From positions 95,525-159,524 of the forward strand of contig CAZWSX010000018.1 in NCBI GenBank assembly GCA_964636985.1: 64,000 bases of DNA, written 5' to 3'. The position numbers were made by a program, and so were the translations under genes. The DNA is from CAZWSX01 sp964636985 (lineage in GTDB: Bacteria > Planctomycetota > Planctomycetia > Pirellulales > Pirellulaceae). Positions within the stretch are counted from its first letter, which is position 1. Each line of letters starts with the position of its first letter. Below, in pieces: positions 45,267 to 53,942 of this stretch. A model generated the notes under the pieces. It saw only the letters and a program-made list of their open reading frames with translations, searched no databases and was not told the DNA's origin.

Positions 45267-45288
45267 CGACCCTCTCCTGAGCGGTCCA

Positions 45289-45316
45289 AGGCGACGTCGC
45301 ACTTAGCGCGTCGCCT
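45289..45316 (+). terminator. Hairpin after transaldolase, weak terminator candidate
   Basis: AGGCGACG 45289-45296 pairs with CGTCGCCT 45309-45316, eight perfect pairs. No T-run follows, so it may be a processing or attenuation hairpin instead of a classical terminator. Confidence 0.4.
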
Positions 45317-45373
45317 CTATATCTTCGTACGTCTGCGTTACGTTTCCGCCATCTCCTTTCCCTATGGCGAGCA

Positions 45374-45393
45374 GACGGACAGGATTGTCCGTC
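45374..45393. repeat. Dispersed palindromic repeat, copy B
   Basis: GACGGACA 45374-45381 pairs with TGTCCGTC 45386-45393 around GGAT. It is the shortest of three related palindromes and is followed by CCCACGTTCTTGTCG, a drifted version of the T-rich tail seen after copy A. Confidence 0.6.
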
Positions 45394-45482
45394 CCACGTT
45401 CTTGTCGCGCAGTCACACCGCCTCCCGATCCCCGCTTAAGATTGGATACATGCCTAGGGGGAAACTATGAGGGAGCGACATC

Positions 45483-47765
45483 ATGAAACGGTTGGCCGAT
45501 TTTCATCGGTTCCACCCCATGATGGTCGCTATTTTCGTGCTGGTGGTAACCGCGCTAGCAATCGCCGGACTCCCGCGACTGCAATTCGACGACGATCCCC
45601 GCTCTCTGATTCGCGTTAAGAACCAGGAACTCGCCGAACTCGACGCGTTTCATCGCGACTTCGGCCCCGACGATCAGGAAATTGTCCTGGTTATCGAAGG
45701 GGATCTCTTTACACCGTCGGCCATCCATGCCCTGCAGGATTTGTCGACCGCGCTCAAGGAACTGAACGAAGTCGAGTCCGTAGCCAGCTTGCTGGACGTC
45801 CGCGGTCGCGGTGGCTTCCCGCTCAAGTTGGTCCCGCTGGAACGCTTGACGCCAGCACAACTGGAAAAGACCAAGACTCTGGCGCTGGAGCATCCGATGG
45901 CGGTCCGCCAGTGCTTGTCGGCCGATGGCCGGACCACCGTGATGACCGTCGAACTCCGCGGATCGGACATCTCGACTTCGAACCTGGAACGAATCGTCAA
46001 CAAGGTATCGGGGATGGCGCGTCAGTTCCTCTTGCCAGTCGGCCTCTCGTTCCGCATGACGGGACATCCGACGTCCCGCATTGAATTGCTCCACACCCTG
46101 ATTTATGAGGCTATCAAGTTCACCATTCTTGGGATTGTGATTTCCGGTGCCATCTCATTCGTGGTGTTCCGTTCACTCTCCCACGTACTCGTGGCCTGTC
46201 TCGGTCCGGCCGTGGGAGTCGCCTGGACTCTCGGTGGGATGGCCTGGCTGGGAATCAAAATCGACCCGCTGTTGGTGATTCTTCCGGCTCTGATGTTCAT
46301 CATCGGCTTTACCGATTCGGTCCACCTGGTGACCGATATGGGCGAGTCGCGCAGGAAAGGGCTGAGTCGTTGGGCAGCGGCCGCGGCCGCCGTCGAACAC
46401 GTCGGTGGAGCCTGCTTATTAACAGCCATCACCACGGCTGTGGGCTTCTTCTCGCTCTCGTTCGCCCGGTCCGAGATCATCCGCAAGTTCGGGCTGACGT
46501 GCACTGTGTCCACACTCGTTTTATTTGTAGCCGTGCAAATGGTGGTGCCGCTTGTCGCCGCAGTCGCACCGCAGCGAGACCCGCGCTTTCGCGCTTACTC
46601 TCCCATTCTCGTTTCCCTCGTCGCCTGGCTGGAACCGTCGTACCGTTGGCTGCTCAATCGCCCCCGCAGCGTGGCCCTGGTGAGTTTGGTCATCACCGTC
46701 GCCTGCTTTCTCATTTCGTTTCGACTGCAAAGCGACCATCGCTGGACCGAATCGCTCCCCGAAACCAGCGAGACGGTCAAAGTCACCCAGTTGTGCGACC
46801 AGCAATTCGGCGGCTCGATGCGGGCCTATGTAGTCGTGCAATGGCCGGCAGGAAAAGAGCTGGCGTCGGATGAAGTCCTCGACGCTCTGCGCGATACGCA
46901 CCACGCTTGCGAGCAAATCGATCTACCCCAAGTCCCCGTCTCACTCCTTACGTTCCTCGGATCAATCAACGGCCCCGACGAAGGTGACATCGACTCCAAC
47001 GAATACCTCGTCCGCGAGATCGCCTTACTGAATCGCGCGCCTCCCGCCGAACTGCGAAGGTTGCTGGTTCCCGAGCGGCGCAAGACGGCGATTGCCATTC
47101 ACGTTCCCGATATCGGTGCCGCGCGGCTCGCTCCTATCTTCGGCAAGCTGGAAGACCAACTCCGCAGCCTCGAAAAGAAGTATCCCGGCTTTCGCATGCA
47201 CGTAACGGGAACGGTCGTGGTCGCGTATCACAATACGTACCAGATGATCGAAGACCTGATGTGGTGCATGTCGATCGCCGGTGGGCTCATCTTCTTTATC
47301 ACGACCATTCTCTTTCGCTCGCCTGTGATGGGGATCCTGAGCGTCGTTCCCAACATTTTTCCGCAAGCGATTACAGCGAGCCTTTTGGTCCTCACCGATC
47401 AGCCCCTCACGATCAACGGCGTGCTTTCGTTTACCCTCTGCCTTGGGCTTTCGGTCGACGACACGATCCACTTCCTGATGCGATTCCGCGAAGAGCGCGA
47501 ACAGGGAGGGCCGCTCCCCAATGTGGTTTTGCGCACTTTTCTGGCGGTAGGTGGTGTCGTCATTGCGACAAGCCTCGTTCTGATAGGTGGGTTTCTGGGG
47601 ATCCTCGTCAGCAATATGCCAGCGATTCGGGTCTTTGCATGTCTTACGGCTGTGACGCTTATCGCGGCCGTCGTCGGCGATCTGATCATGCTGCCAAGCC
47701 TCTTGCTTTGCTTTTCGTCAGAAAAGAAGAAGCTGCGCACAGGGCCTGCGCCAAAGGTACGATAG
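45483..47765 (+). CDS. RND/MMPL-superfamily exporter
   Basis: A 760-residue transporter with the RND plan of two repeats, each with one helix, a large extracytoplasmic loop and five helices. The first loop begins R-L-Q-F-D-D-D-P-R-S-L. Signature segments are F-I-I-G-F-T-D-S-V-H-L-V in repeat one and G-L-S-V-D-D-T-I-H-F-L-M-R-F in repeat two, where the Asp residues carry the proton relay. Such proteins of the MMPL/HpnN type export lipids or hydrophobic compounds using proton motive force. The substrate is not determinable. It is followed 35 bases later by the nuclease-lactonase fusion. Confidence 0.85.
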   Translation: MKRLADFHRFHPMMVAIFVLVVTALAIAGLPRLQFDDDPRSLIRVKNQELAELDAFHRDFGPDDQEIVLVIEGDLFTPSAIHALQDLSTALKELNEVESVASLLDVRGRGGFPLKLVPLERLTPAQLEKTKTLALEHPMAVRQCLSADGRTTVMTVELRGSDISTSNLERIVNKVSGMARQFLLPVGLSFRMTGHPTSRIELLHTLIYEAIKFTILGIVISGAISFVVFRSLSHVLVACLGPAVGVAWTLGGMAWLGIKIDPLLVILPALMFIIGFTDSVHLVTDMGESRRKGLSRWAAAAAAVEHVGGACLLTAITTAVGFFSLSFARSEIIRKFGLTCTVSTLVLFVAVQMVVPLVAAVAPQRDPRFRAYSPILVSLVAWLEPSYRWLLNRPRSVALVSLVITVACFLISFRLQSDHRWTESLPETSETVKVTQLCDQQFGGSMRAYVVVQWPAGKELASDEVLDALRDTHHACEQIDLPQVPVSLLTFLGSINGPDEGDIDSNEYLVREIALLNRAPPAELRRLLVPERRKTAIAIHVPDIGAARLAPIFGKLEDQLRSLEKKYPGFRMHVTGTVVVAYHNTYQMIEDLMWCMSIAGGLIFFITTILFRSPVMGILSVVPNIFPQAITASLLVLTDQPLTINGVLSFTLCLGLSVDDTIHFLMRFREEREQGGPLPNVVLRTFLAVGGVVIATSLVLIGGFLGILVSNMPAIRVFACLTAVTLIAAVVGDLIMLPSLLLCFSSEKKKLRTGPAPKVR

Positions 47766-47800
47766 TGTGGCAAATCGATATCCTCCGCGCGAGCTCTCCC

Positions 47801-49723
47801 ATGCGCACGCTTTCCTTTCTTTGTCTGGCTTTCTCCGCTTGGTTCGGAGCGGCGCATTGCCTCGCCAACGATAATCTTGCGGCCGATAATCTTGCGGCCG
47901 AAGTTCTTGCAGCCCCAGGCGACCTCCGCGTGATGAGTTTCAACATCCGCTATGGCACGGCGGCCGACGGCCCCAACCACTGGGACAAGCGGCGCGACGA
48001 TTTGCTCGCCAACATCCAGGCCATCGACCCTGATTTGCTAGGCACGCAGGAAACGCTCAAATTCCAACGCGACTGGCTGGCCGAAAAACTGCCGCAATAC
48101 GAGTGGCTCGGCGTGGGCCGCGACGACGGCAAGGACCGCGGCGAGATGATGGCCCTTTACTACAAGAAGGACCGCTTCGAAAAACTCGACGGCGGCCACT
48201 TCTGGTTGAGCGAAACGCCCGACGTCGTCGGAAGCAAGAGTTGGGACGCTGCCTTGCCGCGGATGGTCACGTGGGTGAAGCTGCGCGACAAATCGGATGC
48301 CAATGGAAAGCCGATTGTCTTCTTCAACACGCACTTCGACCACAAAGGCGGGACGGCGCGTCAAGCGTCGGCGGAACTGCTTCGCCGCAAAGTGAGAGAC
48401 GTCGGCCCGTTAGCGCGCGTGGTTGTCACCGGCGATTTCAATTCGGATGAGGGAAGCGGGCCCTATCACAATTTGTTCAATCCCGTCCAAGGCATTCCAT
48501 CTCCCGTAGTCGATAGCCTCCGAGTCGTTCAGCCCCAACGGAGTGCGGACGAAGGAACCTTTTCCGGCTTCCAAGCTAGCGCCATCCAGGGCCCACGGAT
48601 CGACTGGATCGCCGGCTCACGTGATTGGGAAATCCTCAGCGCGACGATCGATCGAACCAACAAGAGCGGCCGCACGCCCTCGGACCACTTCGCCGTCACC
48701 GCGACGCTCCGCGCCAAACCAATGACCACCTGGGTCTACTGCTCGGCCGCTAAAGAACAATCGATCGACTTGCTGAAACTCGACACGACGACAGGCGAAC
48801 TTGCTAAAGTCGCTCGATTTTCCACTCCCGGAGAACCGGGCGCTCTCGCCGTCAGTCCGGATGGAAACTTCCTTCTCGCGGCCCTTCGATCCGTCGGAAA
48901 GTTGGCCAGTTTTCGGATCAATCCGGAAACAGGAGCGCTGACCACGCTCAGCGTCGTCGAAGCCGGGCGGGACCCCGGGCATATTTCGCTCGATCGCAGC
49001 GGCCGCTACTTGCTTGCCGCCTACTACGTTTCAGCCAAGGTGAGCGTTCATGGCATTGCCGAGGATGGCACATTGTCGGAGAAGCCTCACCAAGAGTTGC
49101 CGACCCACGACAAGGCCCATGGGATCATGCTCGACCGCGAGAATCGCTTCGCGTTCGTCCCGCATACCGGCCCGAACGTGATCTTTCAGTTCCAGTGGGA
49201 CCAGTCCGCCGGCAAACTGAAACCGAGTTCGATTCCAATCCTCGATCGCCCGGCGAATACTGGCCCGCGCCACCTCGTTTGGCACCCCACGAAATCGATC
49301 GCTTACATCGATAACGAGCAAGGAAACAGCGTCACCGCCTATCAGCTCGGCAACAACGGGCTGCTCGTCCCCGGACAAACCGAAACCACGCTGCCGCCAG
49401 ATGTCACCGAAGGCGCCACGGCCGAAATCAAAGTCCATCCCAGTGGTCGATTTCTCTACGTCTCCAACCGCGGCCACGACAGCATCGCTGTGATCGCGCT
49501 CGATGAGTCGGGCGAGAAGCTCACGTTTGTCGCAGCCGAACCAACGGAGAAAAATCCGCGGTCCTTCGATATCGATGCCAGCGGCAAATTCTTGCTGGCC
49601 GGCGGTGAGACTTCCGGCAGCCTCTCCGTTTACACCATCAACGGTGACACAGGGCGGCTCACGCCGACGAGCAGCATGCCCGTCGGTCCGATGCTGTGGT
49701 GGGTGCAAACCTTCTCGCGTTAG
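47801..49723 (+). CDS. Secreted DNase I-like domain fused to a lactonase propeller
   Basis: A 640-residue protein from the ATG at 47801, preceded by a signal peptide-like start (M-R-T-L-S-F-L-C-L-A-F-S). Residues 40-305 are an endonuclease/exonuclease/phosphatase domain: M-S-F-N-I-R-Y-G, Q-E-T, F-F-N-T-H-F-D-H, T-G-D-F-N-S-D and S-D-H-F-A-V. Residues 310-640 form a seven-bladed 6-phosphogluconolactonase (YbhE-like) propeller with G-A-L-A-V-S-P-D-G, G-P-R-H-L-V-W-H-P and L-Y-V-S-N-R-G-H-D-S-I. The two domains are normally separate genes, so this is a true fusion. An alternative GTG lies at 47765. Substrates are unknown. Confidence 0.8.
   Translation: MRTLSFLCLAFSAWFGAAHCLANDNLAADNLAAEVLAAPGDLRVMSFNIRYGTAADGPNHWDKRRDDLLANIQAIDPDLLGTQETLKFQRDWLAEKLPQYEWLGVGRDDGKDRGEMMALYYKKDRFEKLDGGHFWLSETPDVVGSKSWDAALPRMVTWVKLRDKSDANGKPIVFFNTHFDHKGGTARQASAELLRRKVRDVGPLARVVVTGDFNSDEGSGPYHNLFNPVQGIPSPVVDSLRVVQPQRSADEGTFSGFQASAIQGPRIDWIAGSRDWEILSATIDRTNKSGRTPSDHFAVTATLRAKPMTTWVYCSAAKEQSIDLLKLDTTTGELAKVARFSTPGEPGALAVSPDGNFLLAALRSVGKLASFRINPETGALTTLSVVEAGRDPGHISLDRSGRYLLAAYYVSAKVSVHGIAEDGTLSEKPHQELPTHDKAHGIMLDRENRFAFVPHTGPNVIFQFQWDQSAGKLKPSSIPILDRPANTGPRHLVWHPTKSIAYIDNEQGNSVTAYQLGNNGLLVPGQTETTLPPDVTEGATAEIKVHPSGRFLYVSNRGHDSIAVIALDESGEKLTFVAAEPTEKNPRSFDIDASGKFLLAGGETSGSLSVYTINGDTGRLTPTSSMPVGPMLWWVQTFSR
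47870..47899 (+). repeat. Perfect 15-bp direct repeat in the signal peptide region
   Basis: GATAATCTTGCGGCC occurs twice in a row, at 47870-47884 and 47885-47899. It adds a repeated D-N-L-A-A unit around the signal cleavage region of the nuclease-lactonase protein. It is in frame, so it lengthens the protein without damage. Confidence 0.85.
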
Positions 49724-49759
49724 CCCAAGAAAGCCGCGATCAGGGTAAGATGCCCTGCT

Positions 49760-52405
49760 ATGGAAAACAACAATCCCGGCAGCGGACCAGTCCCCACGCG
49801 CGACGACTTGGCGCTCATGTATCTCGACGCCTTGCCGTACGAACCGTACGCGGTGCAGGCCAGCGCGCTCGAAAAATGGTTCGCCAGCGAACAAGGCGTT
49901 TTGGTCTGCGCGCCGACTGGCACCGGCAAAACTCTCATCGCGGAAGCCGCGCTGTTCGAAGCTCTGCACACCGGCAAACAAGCTTATTACACGACGCCTC
50001 TTATCGCCCTGACTGAGCAGAAGTTCAACGAAATCCAAGCCGCCGCGGTTCGCTGGGGCTTTAATGCCAGCGACGTCGGCCTGGTCACAGGCAATCGCAA
50101 GGTCAACCCAAACGCCACGGTACTGATTGTTGTCGCCGAAATCCTGTTGAACCGCTTGCTCCACCGCGAAGCATTCGACTTCACCGACACGTGCGCCGTC
50201 GTGATGGACGAGTTCCACAACTTCGCCGATCCGGAACGCGGCATCGTGTGGGAGTTGTCGCTGGCGCTGCTGCCGCCTCATGTGCGGACACTGCTTCTCT
50301 CGGCCACGGTCGGCAATGCGGTCGATTTTTCGCTCTGGCTCAACCGCAGCCACAATCGGCGGCTCGATGTGGTCCAAAGCACAGAACGCAAAGTCCCTCT
50401 TACCTTCCGTTGGACGCCCGACGAATTGCTCAACGAACAGCTCGAAATCATGTCCGACGGAACGGACGAAGCTCGCTACACACCGGCGCTCGTGTTCTGC
50501 TTCAATCGCGACGAATGCTGGAACGTCGCCGAACAAGTCAAAGGAAAAAGCCTGCTCGCGTCAGGCCAACAAGAACGGCTCGACAAAGAACTAGAGCCGT
50601 ACGACTGGTCGCAAGGAGCCGGGCCAAAGCTGCGGCAGTTATTGCTCCGCGGCGTGGGCGTCCACCATGCCGGAATTCTCCCCAAGTACCGCCGACTGGT
50701 GGAAGACCTGTTCCAGAAAAAGCTTCTCGCCATTTGCGTCTGCACCGAAACCTTGGCAGCCGGAATCAATCTGCCCGCCCGATCCGTCGTGCTGCCGACC
50801 TTGCTCAAGGGCCCGCCCGGGAAACAAAAGCTCATTGAACCCAGTAGCGCGCACCAAATCTTCGGCCGTGCGGGGCGACCGCAGTTCGACAAGCAAGGCT
50901 ACATCTTCGCCCTGGCCCACGAGGACGACGTGAAGATCCTCCGCTGGCGGGAGAAATACGATTCCATTCCGGAGGACACCAAAGACTTCGCCATGCTGGC
51001 CGCGAAGAAGGCTCTCAAAAAGAAGATGCCGACTCGGCGCTCGACGGAGCAATACTGGAGCGAGCAGCAGTTCGAGCAGCTCCGAACCGCGCCTCCTAGC
51101 AAACTCACGAGTAAAGGTCCTCTGCCCTGGCGAATGCTCGCGTACATGCTGACGACGTCGCCCGACGTGCGGCAACTCCGCGACTTCGCCAGCAAGCGGC
51201 TGCTCGAAGGAAACAAGGTGGAACAAGGCCAACGGCAACTCGATCGCATGCTCGTTACGCTCCACCGAATGGGCTTCGTTCAGCTTGAGCCAATCCCAAC
51301 GACGGCCGATATCGAAGCGATTGGCCAGCCCGGGATCGAGATCCCGCCCGAGCTGCGCCGACTCGGAAGCGAATCGGTTACGGTAACCGACTCTCAAACC
51401 GAACAAGTTTCGGCTCCTAAGCCGAAAGCCGCGTTTGGGGCTGGCCTCTTCGACGAACCGCCCGCCGAACAATCGCCAGCAGTGGCCAAGCCAGAAGCAA
51501 AAGAAGAAATTCCCGCGCCGACAAAAGAAATCGACGAGCCAGCCGCCGAGCAAAGCGTTTCATCACTGGCCGCAGCGCTGCAAATGGGAACCCGCGCGGT
51601 CTCAAAAAAAGCCCCTCCCCCTACCCCGCCAAAGAAGGAAAAAGTGCTCGACCTGGCCACAGGCAAGATGGTCGCCTCCGGCCCAGCCGATGTCGAATAC
51701 AGCTATCGTCCCGTGCGAGCTTTCCCGACCGAAAAGATGCCGCAGCTCACCGTGCTGCGTAGCGTCAATCCGCTGTACGGTCACTTCCTGATGGAGCATC
51801 TGGGAATTGCCGACCGCACCGAACGCATCCAGGCGATCGAGAGCGTGTTGGAAATGCCGCGCAGCTTGTTCTACGCCGTTCGCGTTCCGAAATACGACGA
51901 GCTGCCGCGCGGCCCGCTGGCGACATTGCGACTCGATCCGATGCTTTTGCAACTGGGCATCGCGACAGCGGACGAACTGACAGGGCCGTCGCCCGAAGAA
52001 GAAGACCGCCGCCGCGGCATGTTCGAAGAGCCGCCCGTCCGCGTCCTCACGCTGGCCGATAAGCTCCATCGCTTGTTCAACGCCCAATACCCCGGAGTTC
52101 ACGATCTGGAAGTCACGCCCGTCTGGGTGGTGGGCGAAGTCCTGGAATTCGGCCGCGATTTCAACAAGTACATCACAAGCAAGCGGCTGCAAAAGCAGGA
52201 AGGCGTGATATTCCGCCACCTACTGCGGATGATCTTGCTGCTCAAGGAACTCCGAGAGCTAACACCAGTCGATGGCACCAAGCAAGCCTGGAAAGACGAG
52301 ATGGACGACATCGCCGAGCGGCTCACAGAAACGTGCCGCATCGTCGACCCCAGCAGCACCGATGAAACGCTCGCGCGGGCAGAAGATCCGCTGATGGCCA
52401 TGTGA
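49760..52405 (+). CDS. Ski2-like DExH-box helicase
   Basis: An 881-residue SF2 helicase. Walker A is A-P-T-G-T-G-K-T (residues 51-58), the DExH box is M-D-E-F-H-N (150-153), L-L-S-A-T follows (179-183), and motif VI is Q-I-F-G-R-A-G-R-P (366-374). The sequence between, C-T-E-T-L-A-A-G-I-N-L-P, is characteristic of the Ski2/Mtr4/Hel308 branch, more familiar from archaea and eukaryotes. Residues 500-630 are Pro/Glu/Lys/Ala-rich and likely flexible. Residues 650-881 form a separate C-terminal domain that I do not recognise. A role in RNA or DNA unwinding is expected; larE follows on the opposite strand. Confidence 0.85.
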   Translation: MENNNPGSGPVPTRDDLALMYLDALPYEPYAVQASALEKWFASEQGVLVCAPTGTGKTLIAEAALFEALHTGKQAYYTTPLIALTEQKFNEIQAAAVRWGFNASDVGLVTGNRKVNPNATVLIVVAEILLNRLLHREAFDFTDTCAVVMDEFHNFADPERGIVWELSLALLPPHVRTLLLSATVGNAVDFSLWLNRSHNRRLDVVQSTERKVPLTFRWTPDELLNEQLEIMSDGTDEARYTPALVFCFNRDECWNVAEQVKGKSLLASGQQERLDKELEPYDWSQGAGPKLRQLLLRGVGVHHAGILPKYRRLVEDLFQKKLLAICVCTETLAAGINLPARSVVLPTLLKGPPGKQKLIEPSSAHQIFGRAGRPQFDKQGYIFALAHEDDVKILRWREKYDSIPEDTKDFAMLAAKKALKKKMPTRRSTEQYWSEQQFEQLRTAPPSKLTSKGPLPWRMLAYMLTTSPDVRQLRDFASKRLLEGNKVEQGQRQLDRMLVTLHRMGFVQLEPIPTTADIEAIGQPGIEIPPELRRLGSESVTVTDSQTEQVSAPKPKAAFGAGLFDEPPAEQSPAVAKPEAKEEIPAPTKEIDEPAAEQSVSSLAAALQMGTRAVSKKAPPPTPPKKEKVLDLATGKMVASGPADVEYSYRPVRAFPTEKMPQLTVLRSVNPLYGHFLMEHLGIADRTERIQAIESVLEMPRSLFYAVRVPKYDELPRGPLATLRLDPMLLQLGIATADELTGPSPEEEDRRRGMFEEPPVRVLTLADKLHRLFNAQYPGVHDLEVTPVWVVGEVLEFGRDFNKYITSKRLQKQEGVIFRHLLRMILLLKELRELTPVDGTKQAWKDEMDDIAERLTETCRIVDPSSTDETLARAEDPLMAM

Positions 52406-52419
52406 CTCTGCAAAGGCTC

Positions 52420-53244
52420 TCAGGTTCCGCCAAGCTGAACCAGTTGATTCAAGCTGCCGGAACGAAAGCCTTCCAAATCAAGCGTGACATACTTGAATCC
52501 CAGCCCGCGGAATTCGCGAATCAGGTTAGCGCGAACCGGCTCGCTCACCAATCGCGACAAAGCCGTCACCGGGACTTCCAGTCGCGCTATCTCTCCTTTG
52601 TGCCAGCGGACGCGAACTTCGCTGAGCCCTAGCCCGCGCAAGACTTGCTCGGCCTGATCGATCTGCGCCAGCCGATGCGGCGTCACTTCTTCGCCGTAGG
52701 CGATGCGGCTCGAAAGACATGGCGTGGCCGGCTTGTCGGCGATACTTAGCCCCCAACTGTTTGCCAGTTCCCGAACGTCGCGCTTGCTGAAGCCGCACTC
52801 GGCCAGCGGCGCGCGGACTCTGTTTTCGCTGGCAGCTTGTAAGCCCGGGCGATAATCGCCCAGATCGTCGGCATTGGTGCCGCTGACAATCCAGCGCACG
52901 TTCCACGTGCCAAGGCTACCAGTCAGCCGGCCGTAGAGTTCGCTCTTGCAGTGGTAACAACGATCAGGCGCGTTCCTCGTATAAGCCGCTTGCGACAGTT
53001 CGTCGGTACGCAGAACCTCGTGGCGAATGCCAATTTGTTTGGCGACCTCGATCGCTTCTTCCAGTTCGCCCGAGGCCAAACTGGCGCTCACACCGGTAAT
53101 TGCGATCGCTTTATCGCCAAGCGCCAATTGCGCGGCTTTGGCGACGACAGCCGAATCGACTCCGCCCGAGAATGCGACCGCGCAGCTCTCAAGTTGCGAA
53201 ATCGTATCGAGAAGTTGCTGCTGCTTGGCGGAGAGGTCGGACAT
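52420..53244 (-). CDS. larE: ATP-dependent sacrificial sulfur transferase LarE
   Basis: A 274-residue PP-loop enzyme. The ATP-binding loop is A-F-S-G-G-V-D-S-A (residues 24-32). Further family segments are V-S-G-T-N-A-D-D, R-P-G-L-Q-A-A-S-E and K-P-A-T-P-C-L-S-S-R, where Cys176 matches the sulfur-donating Cys of LarE. A second pair, R-C-Y-H-C-K (96-99), is also kept. LarE helps make the nickel-pincer cofactor of lactate racemase LarA. No larA, larB or larC lies within the window. It converges with the helicase gene. Confidence 0.9.
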   Translation of the reverse strand: MSDLSAKQQQLLDTISQLESCAVAFSGGVDSAVVAKAAQLALGDKAIAITGVSASLASGELEEAIEVAKQIGIRHEVLRTDELSQAAYTRNAPDRCYHCKSELYGRLTGSLGTWNVRWIVSGTNADDLGDYRPGLQAASENRVRAPLAECGFSKRDVRELANSWGLSIADKPATPCLSSRIAYGEEVTPHRLAQIDQAEQVLRGLGLSEVRVRWHKGEIARLEVPVTALSRLVSEPVRANLIREFRGLGFKYVTLDLEGFRSGSLNQLVQLGGT

Positions 53245-53942
53245 CGGTGCTTACAGTCGCGTCGTGTGATTCAAGGGCTGCTAATTCGAAGGTTGCCCGG
53301 CACTCTCATTGTACGCACCTAGCAGGAGGCAAAACGGCCAAGAAACAAAAACGCCTCGGGTGGACGGGAGGTAATCCGTCGACCCGAGGCGACAAGACGT
53401 CGCTTGACGTTTTTACAGCCGGCGTTCCTAGCTTAAAGGAAAAGAACAGGAGATCAGTGGAACAGTAGACCGCAGTGGAGTACACGGGCCTTTTCTACTG
53501 ATCTACTGGTCTCCTGCTCCACTGCTCTATTCGCCAAAGGCGAATCGAGGCGCGGGAGGTTAAAAAAGACAACGATCTGCCGCTATGCCGTGGCAACGCG
53601 AGTTGTGAGAGCCCGCAGGTTTAGTAAGTGGGCACCTTGGCTCGGAGTTGTGTGATCCACCCTCGGGAGGCTATACACGCTTGCCGCGCCTAATATCATC
53701 GGTGCCCGTTGCGGACCTCTTATTCGGCTCCCCAAATGTTTCGCGTCAACAACACAAACATGACAGAAGCATTGTCGGGGGCGGACTATAGAGATCGTCC
53801 ACCGTGCCCGCAAGAGAAATCGCGTCCCTCGCTAGCAGCGTCGCGCCCCGTGTTTTTCCGATCGGAACGCGTGCATACGCAGTTCCACAAACGGTTTTTT
53901 CTCCCGTTTTTTCCTCGCTGAGGAACCGTTAAGGGGCCAGTT
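53245..53942. other. Hairpin-rich non-coding region
   Basis: About 700 bases with no convincing coding frame. The first half contains a very strong hairpin (53352-53391), a smaller ACGTC-GCTT-GACGT hairpin followed by T4 (53397-53414), an imperfect inverted repeat with arms near 53445-53471 and 53495-53521, and a perfect ATTCGCC-AAA-GGCGAAT hairpin (53529-53545). A GGGCACC/GGTGCCC pair (53630-53636 with 53701-53707) is farther on. It may be a set of terminators and repeats between convergent or divergent genes, or an unknown structured RNA. Confidence 0.5.
53352..53391. repeat. Long GC-rich inverted repeat hairpin
   Basis: CGCCTCGGGT 53352-53361 pairs with ACCCGAGGCG 53382-53391. After a one-base mismatch on each side, GACGG 53363-53367 pairs with CCGTC 53376-53380, closing an eight-base loop. 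The stem has fifteen pairs in all. Confidence 0.8.
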
